A DNA stretch of 64,000 nt from Zygnema cylindricum (lineage: Eukaryota > Streptophyta > Zygnematophyceae > Zygnematales > Zygnemataceae): contig JBBHKE010003364.1 of the NCBI GenBank assembly GCA_037447655.1, positions 342,549 to 406,548 of the forward strand, written 5' to 3'. Numbering within the stretch: the stretch's first letter is position 1; each line of letters starts with the position of its first letter. Made by a program: the position numbers and the translations under genes. The notes below the pieces were generated by a model that saw nothing but the letters and a program-made list of their open reading frames with translations, was not told the DNA's origin and made no database searches. Below, piece by piece: positions 11,515 through 21,165 of this stretch.

Positions 11515-12870
11515 TCAGCTCCGGAATAAAAATACATCAGAGAATGTTAATGTGGATGTCTTTCCTTCTACTAACACTTTCAGATCTAGTGATCCTACAA
11601 GAGTAGTGGTGACTATCCTCCCATCCCCATACTCTATCTCTACGGTGGGAATCTTTCTTATCTTAGTGAACAGGTGTCTATCCTTACACATGTGCATGGA
11701 GGCACTTGAATCTACAATCCAGCTTGCTTCACCTTTCAATCCACCGTAAGCACATTTCTGCCTCCGTGGAATTTCGACCTCTTTTTTCGCCTCCAACTCC
11801 TCATCCAAAAGGAGCTCATCGTCCTCGTCCTCGGATTCCGCCTCAAGTACCTGTGTGACAAGGGCCTTTTTCTTTCCTCTCGAGGTACCACAGGTCTGCC
11901 CCTCCTTTAACCGAAGCTCGGTTAGCTTAGTGCACTCTGCCATATAGTGCCCCGGTTTCTTACAAAAATGACATAAACCTTTGGGAGCCCTTGGATCGTA
12001 CTTGTCAGCCTGTTTTTTCTGCTCCCTACCCCCATAATTTCCGACGGGTTTCCGGGAATCCTTGTTCCTCCAATCGGTAGCTGTTACCAAGGCTTGGCCA
12101 CTCTTTCCTAACCTTCGGATCTCAATCGTATTCTCTCGAACGAGAATCATCCCTACCACTAGGTTCCATATCCACCTTGAGTCCGGCAAAACCTGCACAC
12201 GGTTGACTATGTTCTCGAACTCATCAGGTAACTTCATCTGTAAACAGTTAACCTTTTCTTTTTCATTTAAAACTTTTCCCGCACTCTCTAGCTTCATGAA
12301 GAGTGTAGCAAGCTCATTGCAAAAATCCAACATACTTCCCCTTTTGTATACATACTCCTTTACTTTTTGATCAGCCAACTGTTGTTGCTGAATCGTACCA
12401 CTTCGGTATATCTCTATGAGAGCCATCCAAAGATCGGATGCCCTTTCTACCTGCAAATGAGGACATACAAGTCCTTGAGTGAGATGGCGTAGGATGAAGT
12501 GCTTTGCCGCCATATTGTTGAAGTCCCAGGTTTCAGTATCATTCTCCTCATTCCTCGGAATAGGCGACATGAATGTGGAACCACTTGCTATTGGTGTGGT
12601 CGTCTCCTTCTCCTTTCCTTTATCCACCACCTCTCCTTCTTTTAAATCCTCCGTTGAAGGTGGATCCTCTTTCCTGGTGAATCTGGTTCCTCCAAACCCT
12701 TTAGGAATTCCAATACTTGATGGACGCCCAAACCGTCCACTCACTATCCCCCAAAACATTTTTCCGCATAGAGCTCCTATCATCATACTTTCCAAGTATA
12801 TGAAGCCAGTTCCATTAACGATAGGTACCCTAGAGGGTGGGCCAATAACCTGAAACTCTAAGACCTCCAA
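11515..12870 (-). pseudogene. Gag and protease of copia B
   Basis: A 451-codon open frame. It begins inside the LTR at 12870, so the true start is likely a downstream ATG; the first 6-7 codons are LTR text. Around residue 115-200 it has the copia gag core (WDFNNMAAKHFI, LWMALIEIY, VYKRGSMLDFCNELATLFMKLE). A CCHC zinc knuckle CHFCKKPGHYMAEC is at about residue 300, then a run of E/D (EAESEDEDDELLL), then the protease site WIVDSSASMHMC. The frame ends by a shift in the protease at 11515. The DSSA active site differs from the usual DSGA and is shared with E. Confidence 0.85.
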
Positions 12871-13963
12871 ATGTCCTTAGAGTAGACAGCTTCCGAGAAG
12901 CCTCTAGGATAATCCTGACCCCTTTGTGTTTCAGCAAAAATAACTGCCACCCTCGCAAACAAAAACCCTGACCACCTGCACTCTTGTGAAGGGAAGACTC
13001 CCTTGAGTCGATAGCAAAACGAATCTCTGAATTGCTCAGTTGCTTCCTTGTGAAGGGAAGACTCCCTTGAGTTGATAGCAAAAAGAATCTCTGAATTTGC
13101 TCCCCTGAGCAATAAGTTATGGAGGGTCAAAGTTGACCTTTTGTATAGAAGCTCTCTGGGAGAGAGGGTCCTATCTTCTAATTTTTCTAAATCCTATCTC
13201 TGTCACAGACTCTATCTAATGATGTACGGAAACAATCAAATTATAGTTCCGTACGCAAAAGTACAGCTGTCGGTGTACTTTATGTACGGACATTGTACTA
13301 CATGGCCTAAATGTCCACACGTGGAATGTCCAGATTCGCTCCTTTAATCCTCGGAGATGCCGCGCTCCAATGTAACATCGCCACGTGTCATCCTATGTGG
13401 CAATGCCCACAAACCGCCGAATTCTTCTTCCGCGATCTCGGCGCTAATTCCGGCCGTCCGATTAAACTCGCATTTGATCGTAGCCGTAATAAATACATGC
13501 ACGGTATTTGTTTCGCTTACGAAATCAATACGCGGTATTGATTTCTTATCCGTACCGCAATTCGTACTTTTACACTACCATATCTATGTATCCCGTTAAC
13601 AGTTATAGTTAAATGATTTATCCTACGTGTACATGTTTAAATAATTATCGTACTATATAATGCGAAAGACTACTTCTACACTTAACGACTAAGGCTACCG
13701 GCTATCTACTCTTTGTCGCCCGCCAGGTACCAGGATCAAATCCTGTCGCCGGCACATACCTTTTAGTAATTAATCCCTTAACTAATGTAAATTTCTCGTA
13801 GACCTCAGGATAGCCTAGGTAGCCATGGCTCTAGCTTCCTCTCCAATTTCTCAGTGACTGCGACAAGTTTGAGAGTTGGAGAGAGAAGTTAGAGGTAGAC
13901 TGCCTCGGCTTCTTTATTTCTATTCAGACCTAGAAAAATACTTAAAAACCATTAATATCTACA
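12851..13963 (-). repeat. 5' LTR of copia B (1113 bp) with internal duplication
   Basis: Ends match the 3' LTR (plus-strand TGAAACTCTAAG to ATCTACA). It is 61 bp longer because of a tandem duplication of about 64 bp, with copies starting at 12983 and 13047; only one copy exists in the 3' LTR. The duplication therefore arose after, or during, insertion. Confidence 0.9.
13684..13756 (+). other. tRNA-like module in copia B 5' LTR
   Basis: ACGACTAAGGCTACCGGC is followed by CCAGGATCAAATCCTGT at 13730-13746. The latter forms a 4-5 bp stem around a 7-base loop as in a tRNA T-arm. It is antisense to the element. Confidence 0.4.
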
Positions 13964-13968
13964 ACTTA
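13964..13968 (+). repeat. Right target-site duplication of copia B
   Basis: ACTTA, identical to 7470-7474. Confidence 0.9.
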
Positions 13969-14800
13969 TCCCCCGAGGAAATCACCCGGAGGAGGCAAAA
14001 TGGCCTATGCTTCCAGTACGGTTCTTTAGATCATATGGCTCGATAGTGTCCAAAACGGAAAGGTCCCAAAAAGGGAAAACTTACCGTTATGAGGTTAGCC
14101 GGTGAAAGAGGAGACCCTTTGATATTTCGCGGTCAAATAGGAGTGAGTGCAGCTTACTTCATGGTGGAATCCGGAGCATTAGGGAACTTCATTAACGAAA
14201 CGACGATGAAAATGTTGAAACTTCCTATTGTAGTACTAAAAGATCATAAGGCGGTACAATTAGCCGACAGCAGTTCCTTATCAATTACCCATCGTACCCC
14301 GAGGTTACGTGTCGGAATTGGAAAATTCCGATGGTACGACACGCTTCATGTATTACCTCTTCGGGACCATGAGGTAATCCTGGGGAAGCCGTGGCTGCAA
14401 AAATGGAATCCAACGATCGATTGGAGAAGTGGCGCCATAAGAGTGAATAAAGGTGAAGAAGAGTTTGAGGTAAAAGCGGGAGCGGCTGGTAAGGGAGCGG
14501 AAGAGGGACTCCTACTTTCGGCATAACAGCTCAAGAGGGCACTCAAGAAAGGGGAAACGATTAGTATGGCGGTCGTCTAGCGAATGGAGGAGGTGACGGA
14601 GGAGATCCTGGAAGAATGGAAGAAGAAAGACCCTTATTTCGACTCCAAAGAAAGTGACGACATTGGAAAGACTTCCGAAGAGGCCCCGGAAGTCATGACA
14701 AAACTTCTCGAGGAGTACGCAGATGTATTTCCCCCGAAGCTCCCCAAATGATTACCTCCGAAGCGCGAAGTAGACCATAGGATAGAGCTTGTTCCTGGAG
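13969..14800 (+). pseudogene. Gag zinc knuckle and protease of gypsy A
   Basis: Continuation of gypsy A after copia B. At 13990-14060 the translation reads RRRQNGLCFQYGSLDHMAR then a stop. The equivalent in element C is an intact CFQCCSPDHMAREC knuckle, so the second cysteine (C to Y) is lost here and the last one follows a stop. The open stretch 14089-14526 is the aspartic protease: FMVESGALGNFINE stands where C has FMVDSGASGNFINE, so the catalytic aspartate is replaced by glutamate. Downstream the linker (14527-14800) has further stops at 14524, 14578 and 14749. The protein is dead but clearly homologous. Confidence 0.85.
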
Positions 14801-16142
14801 TGGTACCCTTGGCTAATCGGATGTACAAGATGAGCTACACCGAATTGGACGAACTGAAAAAGCAACTCGCGGGGTTGGTCGAAACCAGAACAATCGAACC
14901 AAGCAAGTCACCATATGGAGCCCCCGTTCTCTTTGTGAACAAGAAAGATGGAGGTTTCCGTATGTGTGTAGAATACCGAGCGCTGAACAAATTAGCGGTG
15001 AAGAATGCGTACCCCTTGCCGAGGATAGACGAATTGTTGGATCAAATTCGAGGTGCTAAATATTTTTCGAAAATAGACTTGCGGAGCGGCTACCACCAGA
15101 TTAGAATTGCCAAGGAAGATGTGGAAAAAACGACGCTCAGAACTCGATACCGTCATTTCCAGTTTCGGGTAATGCCGTTCAGGTTGACTAACGCACCGGC
15201 AACCTTTATGCATCTAATGAATTCCATCTTTCAGCAATATCAGGACGCGTTTGTGATCGTCTTCCTAGACGACATACTGGTGTATAGCCGAACGCAGGAG
15301 GATCATATGAAGCACTTACAAAGGTTCTCCAAGTCCTTCGGGAAAATACGTTGTACGCAAAAAGAAGTAAATGTGACTTCTTCAAAGAGAAGATTGATTT
15401 TTTAGGCCATGTGGTGAGCCGGAACAGAATCGCAGTGGATCCAAACAAGACAAGTGTAGTTAAGGAGTGGCCGCAGCTTGCGAATATTACGGAGTTACGG
15501 AGCTTTCTATGACTATGCTCCTATTATCGACGCTTTGTCGAAGGTTTCGCAAAAATCGTTGCACAACTCACGAAATTGCTCAAGAATGACGTGCCCTATG
15601 ATTGGAAAGCGCCACAAGGGACAGCCTTTAACACGCTAAAGGAGCGGTTGGTTACCGCCCCTGTGTTAGCTGTTCCCGACCCGGACTTACCTAGGACGAT
15701 AATTACCGACGCTAGCGATACGGCTATTGGAGCGATCCTTATGCAAGATCAAGAGGAAGGCCTTCAACCCATCGCCTACGACTGTCAAAAACTAAAGGCA
15801 GCAGAGCTGAACTGGGCCACCCATGAGAAAGAGACAATAGCTGTCATCAATGCGCTGGAGGTTTGGAAGTGTTGCGTTCACGGAAAACGGATCACGATTA
15901 TCACGGATCAACACGCCTTACAATATCTCTAAACCAAGCCGAAGTTGTCCAAGAAACAAGTGCGTTGGATGACCTTTATACAAACCTTCGGTTCGGAACT
16001 TGTTATAGAATATAAGCCAGGAAAAACGAACCCGACGGATGCGCTGTCAAGACGACCCGGAGTCGCTGCGCCAAAAGCAGAGCGACGACCCCAAGCATCG
16101 CAGTATGGCAAGGTAAGTTCTGCGAAAGGGGAGACCGCATAG
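14800..16142 (+). pseudogene. Reverse transcriptase and RNase H of gypsy A
   Basis: The 201-codon stretch 14800-15405 has the RT fingers and palm: [52 protein letters not shown], and the catalytic [11 protein letters not shown], with the usual gypsy FLDD. A frameshift near 15350 ends it. The thumb and tether continue in another frame. The RNase H domain lies in 15576-15932: [14 protein letters not shown] with the first catalytic Asp, ATHEKE with the Glu, and ITIITDQHALQYL with the third acid. A TAA follows at 15930, and 15945-16142 continues into the integrase linker (RWMTFIQTFGSELVIEYKPGKTNPTDALSRR). Confidence 0.9.
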
Positions 16143-16193
16143 TCGATCGCAGCGCAAGACCCGAAACTCAGCGCAGTCACTAGTACGGTTCAA

Positions 16194-17115
16194 GTGGACG
16201 AACAATGGTTAGGTCGGATAAAGGCCGCCTACGGCGATGATGATTCACTAAAGGAACTCATTAAACGGAAAGTACTCATTCAAACCGCCAATGGTATGTG
16301 GCGATACAAACCGAGTAAGACAACACGGCTTTATGTGCCAACCAATACGGAACTCCGTCACTTGATTCTTAAAATAAGTCACGACGAGCCGCTCAGTGGA
16401 CATTTTGGGCGGGATAAAACAACCGCACCTGTCGCTGAGGCGTATTACTGGCCAAACATGACTCAAGATATTGTAGAATATGTCCAAACGTGTGACTCGT
16501 GTAATAGGAACAAACCAGATTCAGGGCAACAAGGTCTGTTACAACCCCTTCTCATACCATCTGTTCCTTAGGAGGCGATTTCGATGGATTTCATCGTGGC
16601 CCTTCCACTGACGAAGGAGGGTTACGACTCAATCTTCGTCGTCGTGGATTACCTAACGAAAATGGCACATTTTCTACCCACGTCCACCACAGCTACTACA
16701 CGCGATATCGCGAATTTATTCTTTCAGGAGATATTCCTCCATCATGGACTTCCGAAAAAAGGATGGTCAGCGACCGCGATCGTAAATTTGTGAGCCACTT
16801 TTGGCAAAATCTATTTGCGTTATGTGGCACGCAGCTGGCCATGTCCACAACCTACCACCATCAAACTGATGGTCAGTTTGAAAGGGTGAATCAAACCTTA
16901 GAGGAAGCGTTGCGGGCTTATGTCAAGGTTTACCAAATGGATTGGGTGGACCATTTAACAGGAATCGAGGTAGCATACAACAGTGCAGTGCACTCGTCAA
17001 CGAATACTACGCCTTTCTCCCTCAATGGATGACAGTCCACTCTTCCCCAAACATTATTGGTAGCGAACTGCCAAACACCAGCAGCTCTGGATTTTGCTAA
17101 AACGCTGCAAGGAAA
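16194..17115 (+). pseudogene. Integrase of gypsy A, first copy
   Basis: The zinc-binding part is in 16194-16571 (LRHLILKISHDEPLSGHFG.. then CDSCNRNK). A TAG at 16569 breaks the frame where element C has tryptophan. The core follows in 16584-17032: MDFIVALPLTKEGYDSIFVVVDYLTKM (first Asp), VSDRDRKFVSHFW (second Asp), and the QTDGQFERVNQ block (Glu). A run of six A at about 16756 shifts the frame. The text from about 16503 to 17115 is repeated at 18236-18844. Confidence 0.9.
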
Positions 17116-17214
17116 CACAAAGGGAGAGAGAGGAGGAGAGAGAGAGAGAGGGAGAGGGGGAAATAGCAAAGAGATAAAATTGGGGAAATGTGAAAAGTTT
17201 AGGAGTATTGACTA

Positions 17215-17400
17215 AGGGGGAGGGTGAGAGTGAGGGTGAGGGTGAGGGGAGAGGGGATGATGGAGGAGCACGGATGGGAGAGAGGGGAAGGGGGAGGGGG
17301 ACGGGGGACGGAGGGTGTGGGGAAAAGGGTAGGGGACAAGCAGGGGAGAGGCAAAGGGAGGGGAAGAGCGAAGGAGGGGAAAGAGATGCGAAGGGGGAGA
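17215..17400 (+). repeat. G-rich purine tract with quadruplex potential
   Basis: It contains several GAGGGT-type units and then at least eight runs of three or more G within about 110 bases. The strand bias is nearly complete: C is rare on the plus strand. Confidence 0.75.
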
Positions 17401-17429
17401 GAGACAATGATTTTTTCATGTATAGTGTG

Positions 17430-17870
17430 GTTTGACGAGGGAAAGAGTTGCTGACGCATAGATGTGCTGACTCGACGAGTTAAGGACACGTGGACATTGT
17501 ACGGACATTGTACATCGATATTGTACGGAGTCGTCAAACCGTCCTGACGACTTTCCTCCTCGTTTGGAGTTCTGGCCAAGTATCTCGTGAGCATTCTGAT
17601 GTACGGACTATTTATTGCTCCGCTGGTACGAAGAATCAGATCTCGTACGAAATGTACGGTAAGTATTTTTTTATTTTTTTTCACTCTGGTTTGACGAGAA
17701 AAAAGTTGCTGACACGACAAGTAGAAGACACGTCGGCATTTTCACGATCTTGTACGGAACCGTCGAACAGTTCTGACGACTTCCCTTCACATGTGGAATC
17801 CTGGCGAGTATCTCGCGAGTGTTCAAATGTACGGACTATTTATTGCTTCGCTGGTGCCAAAAACTGCACT
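17430..17870 (+). repeat. Two diverged tandem copies, period about 260 bp
   Basis: Both copies share GTTTGACGAG, then AAGTTGCTGAC, then GACACGT, then a TTGTACGGA / CCGTC block, TCTGACGACTT or CCTGACGACTT, and GTACGGACTATTTATTGC. Copy 1 is about 17430-17640 and copy 2 about 17690-17870. Confidence 0.65.
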
Positions 17871-18235
17871 GGAAGGGGTTGGCTGTACGGTCGCACGCGG
17901 CTCATGTTGCACAGCTGTACGGTTTGGAAGTTAAACGGCGCAAACGGCGGATGGTGTTCTTCAGGATGTACAATAACAGTACGGGAAAAGGAACAATTCT
18001 TGGGTGCCAGCTATTTTTGGGCATCGGAAAAAGTATGTCAATACATTTTCTAGAAGCCTAGTCTCTCGGAATGTTGATGCATAGCGAAAAAAACAAAAAG
18101 GCCTTTCCTAGAGATCTTTAGGGAACATGAGAAAATTAAATATTTCTGTCGGTGATTGGCCGTACTATTGGATTATCCGTACTACTTTGCAGAGCGTTCT
18201 AATTGTGCGAAAATGAATGATGTAAGATTCTGAAG

Positions 18236-19050
18236 AAGGAACAAACCAGATTCACGGCAACAAGGTCTATTACAACCCCTTCTGATTCCATCTGTTCCTT
18301 AGGAGGCGATTTCGATGGATTTCATCGTGGCCCTTCCACTGACGAAGGAGGGTTACGACTCAATCTTCATCGTCGTGGATTACCTAAGGAAAATGGCACA
18401 TTTTCTACTCACGTCCACCACAGCTACTGCACGCGATATCGCGAACTTATTCTTCTAGGAGATATTCCTCCATCATGGACTTCCGAAAAGGATGGTCAGC
18501 GACCGCGATCGTAAATTCGTGAGCCACTTTTGGCAAAATCTATTTGCGTTATGTGGCACGCTGCTGGCCATGTCCACAACCTACCACCCTCAAACTGATG
18601 GTCAGTTTGAAAGGGTGAATCGAACCTTGGAGGAAGCATTGCGGGCTTATCTCTCGGTGCACCAAACGGATTGGGTGGACCATTTAACAACAATCGAGGT
18701 AGCATACAACAATGCAGTGCACTCGTCAACGAATTCTACGCCTTTCTCCCTCAATGGATGACAATCCACTCTTCCCCAAACATTATTGGTAGCGAACTGC
18801 CAAACATCAGCAGCTCTGGATTTTGCTAAAACGCTGCAAGGAAACCTGGAAAAGGAGGCCAAGGCGCTCCAAATGGCAAAGGATCGTCAAAAGTCACAAG
18901 CCGACGCTCACCTGAAGGACACCGTCTTTAGCGTGGGGGACAAGGTTCGCCTTAATATGGCAAACCTCTCCTTCTCGGGTGCCCTCTCTAAGAAGTTTGC
19001 ACCGAAGTTCACACGACCGTTCACAATTCTTTCCTGTGTAGGCGACGTGG
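18236..19050 (+). pseudogene. Integrase of gypsy A, second (duplicated) copy and continuation
   Basis: 18236-18844 repeats 16503-17115 with few differences. It retains the same TAG in place of Trp (18299) and the same TGA after SLNG (18759), but has four rather than six A residues at the frameshift site and an extra CAG-to-TAG change near 18456. From 18786 to 19055 the frame continues the normal integrase C-terminus: KTLQGNLEKEAKALQMAKDRQK, VGDKVRLN and KKFAPKFTRPFTILS, the GPY/F-like module. Thus the second copy is the one linked to the rest of the element. Confidence 0.9.
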
Positions 19051-19448
19051 CTTAAAAATTGGATATCCCGAAGGATTGGAGTATCCACAATGTCTTCCAT
19101 GTTTCCCTTCTTAAACCTTTCTACGATCCTGATTCGATGTTCCCTCATCGAAGATAAAATACTCCTTAAACACCCGTTCGGGGAACCTCGGACGAGTATG
19201 AGGTGGAAGAGATCCTTCACTCACGCCACTCTCGGAATTCTAACTCCACCCAATATTTGGTGCATTGGAAGGGCTACGGTGCTGACGACGACTCTTGGGT
19301 TGACGAGGGGGATCAGCATTCTTCGGAGTTGCTGCGCCGGTTTCAGCGGAGTGAGGACACTCAGCTTTACCGGAGGTGCAATCGCAGTGGCCGCAATAAA
19401 GGAGCGAATCGCAGTGTCGCAACCATCGCAATCATCTTGGGGACGTAG
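19051..19448 (+). pseudogene. Chromodomain at the integrase C-terminus of gypsy A
   Basis: After KLDIPKDWSIHNVFHVS, with stops at 19051 and near 19158, the frame ending in TAG 19446 reads YEVEEILHSR.., YLVHWKGYGADDDSWVDE, then ELLRRF. This is the chromodomain fold with its aromatic residues (the Y of YEVE, the W of HWKGY, the W of SWV). In chromoviruses this domain tethers the integrase to methylated histone H3 and steers insertion to heterochromatin. The domain itself is unbroken over about 50 codons, although the upstream frame is not. Confidence 0.9.
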
Positions 19449-19835
19449 CAAAGGAACGCAGCGGTAATGTTACCACACCGCAGTGCTGTACTAGCGCAGC
19501 CACCGCAACGCAACATGGTTACGATGCCGTTAGAGAATCGCAGCACCACCACTGCGCTGACATGAAAGAGCAATGGCGCAATTGTGTTTCACTATGTGGG
19601 TAACGACAAACCCTTTGTTTCGCCGCAGCAGCGCAGTTGTATTAATGATGGACGTTGCGATACCCTCGCACGGTGCGATGCTTCGCAAAGTCCAAAAGTG
19701 AAGCCCTCAGCCCCCGTGAATAAAGTCGCCATCCGTCCTCGCGACCAACCTAGTTTTGGCAGCTTGGAAATTGCTTCTCTCCGCACAGTCATTTTACCTT
19801 TGCTTCTAGAATTACCGAAATTGTCTGGTTCAACA

Positions 19836-21130
19836 ATGTCTATGGCGTCGTCGTCCTCTCCACCACCGAAAAGGAGGAGACTTGTACGGGTGGGACAAGG
19901 AGATGCGAACCGTCCCGAGAGATTGTCAAGGGCGGCGGAGGCCATGGTGGAAGCAAGCAGGCGAAGTGAAGTGGAAGTGGAGCCGGAATCTGAGGAAAGC
20001 GCCAGTAGCGAGGCAGGACCGGCAGAGACCAGTGGAGGGATGGGGTTAGAAAACTCAGAGGACCCCGAATACACCCCAACCCGGGAAGGGGATCAGAAAT
20101 TTAAGGAAGATCATGAGCTATCGGAGACGGTGGAACCAGAACGAGAACCAATGCCTCCGCCATTTAAGGAGCGCGCCTCAGATCTAGAGGTAATGCGGGA
20201 CCCAAATAAGGAGAGTACCGTGGACGAGCAGTTGTCTTAAAGCGCGGAAAGGAAGGCGAAGGCACAATACCCCAGTGGCAACGATGTGTTCCTCCTGCGA
20301 GAGAACCGAAGATATCCGGAGGAGGAAAGTGAACAGGGAGAGGAAATTCCCGACTACTTCTTCCCACTACCGGTCGACACCCTGCATTTGGACCTCGCCT
20401 TTAGCTTCGCCAAAATATTTTATTGGAACCCCTCGGAGTGGCCCGTGGAGTGGCGTATAGGGAAGCTTCAAGATCCTATCCGTATTCCTGCCGACGTTCC
20501 GTCACACCCAGCGTGGAATTTCATGCGGACAAAAGACCTGGGAAATAACCATAAGGGTTATGTGTAGCTAAACCCTCATGCCTTACCGTTTGTGGAAGTG
20601 GTAGAGGACAACTACAGGTACAGATTGATGTTCCCAGGTTACTCCGTCATTATCACCCGTGGTATGTCTCCTTCCACGACATCATCTCTAGGGGGGAGGT
20701 CACCCCTGAGGTACGGGCACTCAAGCTGGCCCGAAAGAATGCTCTGTAGTGGGCCCGAGCTGCAAGGAAACATGTGTTCTTTAAATTACGGAAAGTACCT
20801 CGGTGGGAACCGGCAAACGAAGAAGCGGAGGAAGTTCCCCCAGTGGCTGAACCTGAAGAACCCCGGATTCCGCCACGCGAGGAGCCTGCACCGGCGGCCA
20901 TTCCGCGGCGACCCGAATTAACCGAGGTTATACCCGAGGAAGAGGAGGATCGGGTTCGAGAGCGAATCACTTAGAGGCGATTGGCAACGACATATCATCA
21001 TATTGCGTTGCTTGAGACCCGATGTGAGCAGCTCCAACATCAACTCGACGCCCTTCGCCACGAGTTCGAGGATATCGCGAGGAAACATACGACATACTCC
21101 GGAAGTTGCAGTTTCCCTGAGTAATTCAAG
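19836..21130 (+). pseudogene. Extra ORF of gypsy A (sense, between chromodomain and 3' LTR)
   Basis: I do not recognise this protein. The start is placed at ATG 19836 because it precedes MASSSSPPPKRRR, which is also the beginning in element C; the open frame itself extends upstream to 19584. Features in order: a Ser/Pro stretch with the basic cluster PPPKRRR (nuclear-localisation-like), an acidic region of about 100 residues, a Trp/Tyr/Phe-rich middle block (DYFFPLPVDTLHL.. and YWNPSEWPVEWRIG), then SHPAWNFMRTKDLGNNHKG, and a charged C-terminal part with RCEQLQHQLDALRHEFE (coiled-coil-like). Breaks: TAA 20238, TAG 20565, a frameshift near 20635, TAG near 20747 and another stop near 20972. The end runs into the polypurine tract. 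Confidence 0.75.
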
Positions 21131-21165
21131 GTTCAGCGGGACGCTGAATCCTTAGTGGGAGGTAT

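Larger units (their letters stand above)
7475..13963 (-). mobile_element. Copia element B: full-length, inactive, inserted in gypsy A
   Basis: A complete minus-strand Ty1/copia element with 5' LTR 13963-12851, gag-protease 12870-11515, integrase 11500-9937, RT and RNase H 10130-8678, polypurine tract 8527-8540 and 3' LTR 8526-7475. A perfect 5-bp duplication (ACTTA) frames it. Several frameshifts interrupt pol. It is the same family as E (22576-23613 LTR, protease DSSA variant) and as the solo LTRs at 38771 and 49127. Because B sits inside A, and A inside E, its insertion is the most recent of the three. Confidence 0.9.
17116..18235 (+). other. 1.1 kb insertion between duplicated integrase copies
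   Basis: Foreign sequence begins after GCTGCAAGGAAAC and ends before AGGAACAAACCAGA. It has two parts. 17116-17410 is almost pure purine on the plus strand (GAGAGA, then GAGGGT units, then runs of G). 17424-18235 contains two diverged tandem copies of about 200 bp, starting with GTTTGACGAG at 17430 and 17690 and each ending at TGTACGGACTATTTATTGC. The many open frames here (for example 17199-17720 on the minus strand, Pro/Ser/Leu-rich) are by-products of the low-complexity tract. No transposase, LTR or clear inverted termini are visible. Confidence 0.7.

Noticed and set aside
17199-17720. 173-codon open frame on the minus strand rich in Pro, Ser and Leu
   Set aside because: It is the complement of the purine tract; low-complexity DNA with few stop-forming triplets, open in several frames on both strands.
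19592-20074. 160-codon minus-strand frame over the extra ORF of gypsy A (and 35916-36401 plus strand over that of C)
   Set aside because: These are antisense shadows of the extra ORF. The sense frame has a shared start, the longer span and the conserved motifs.
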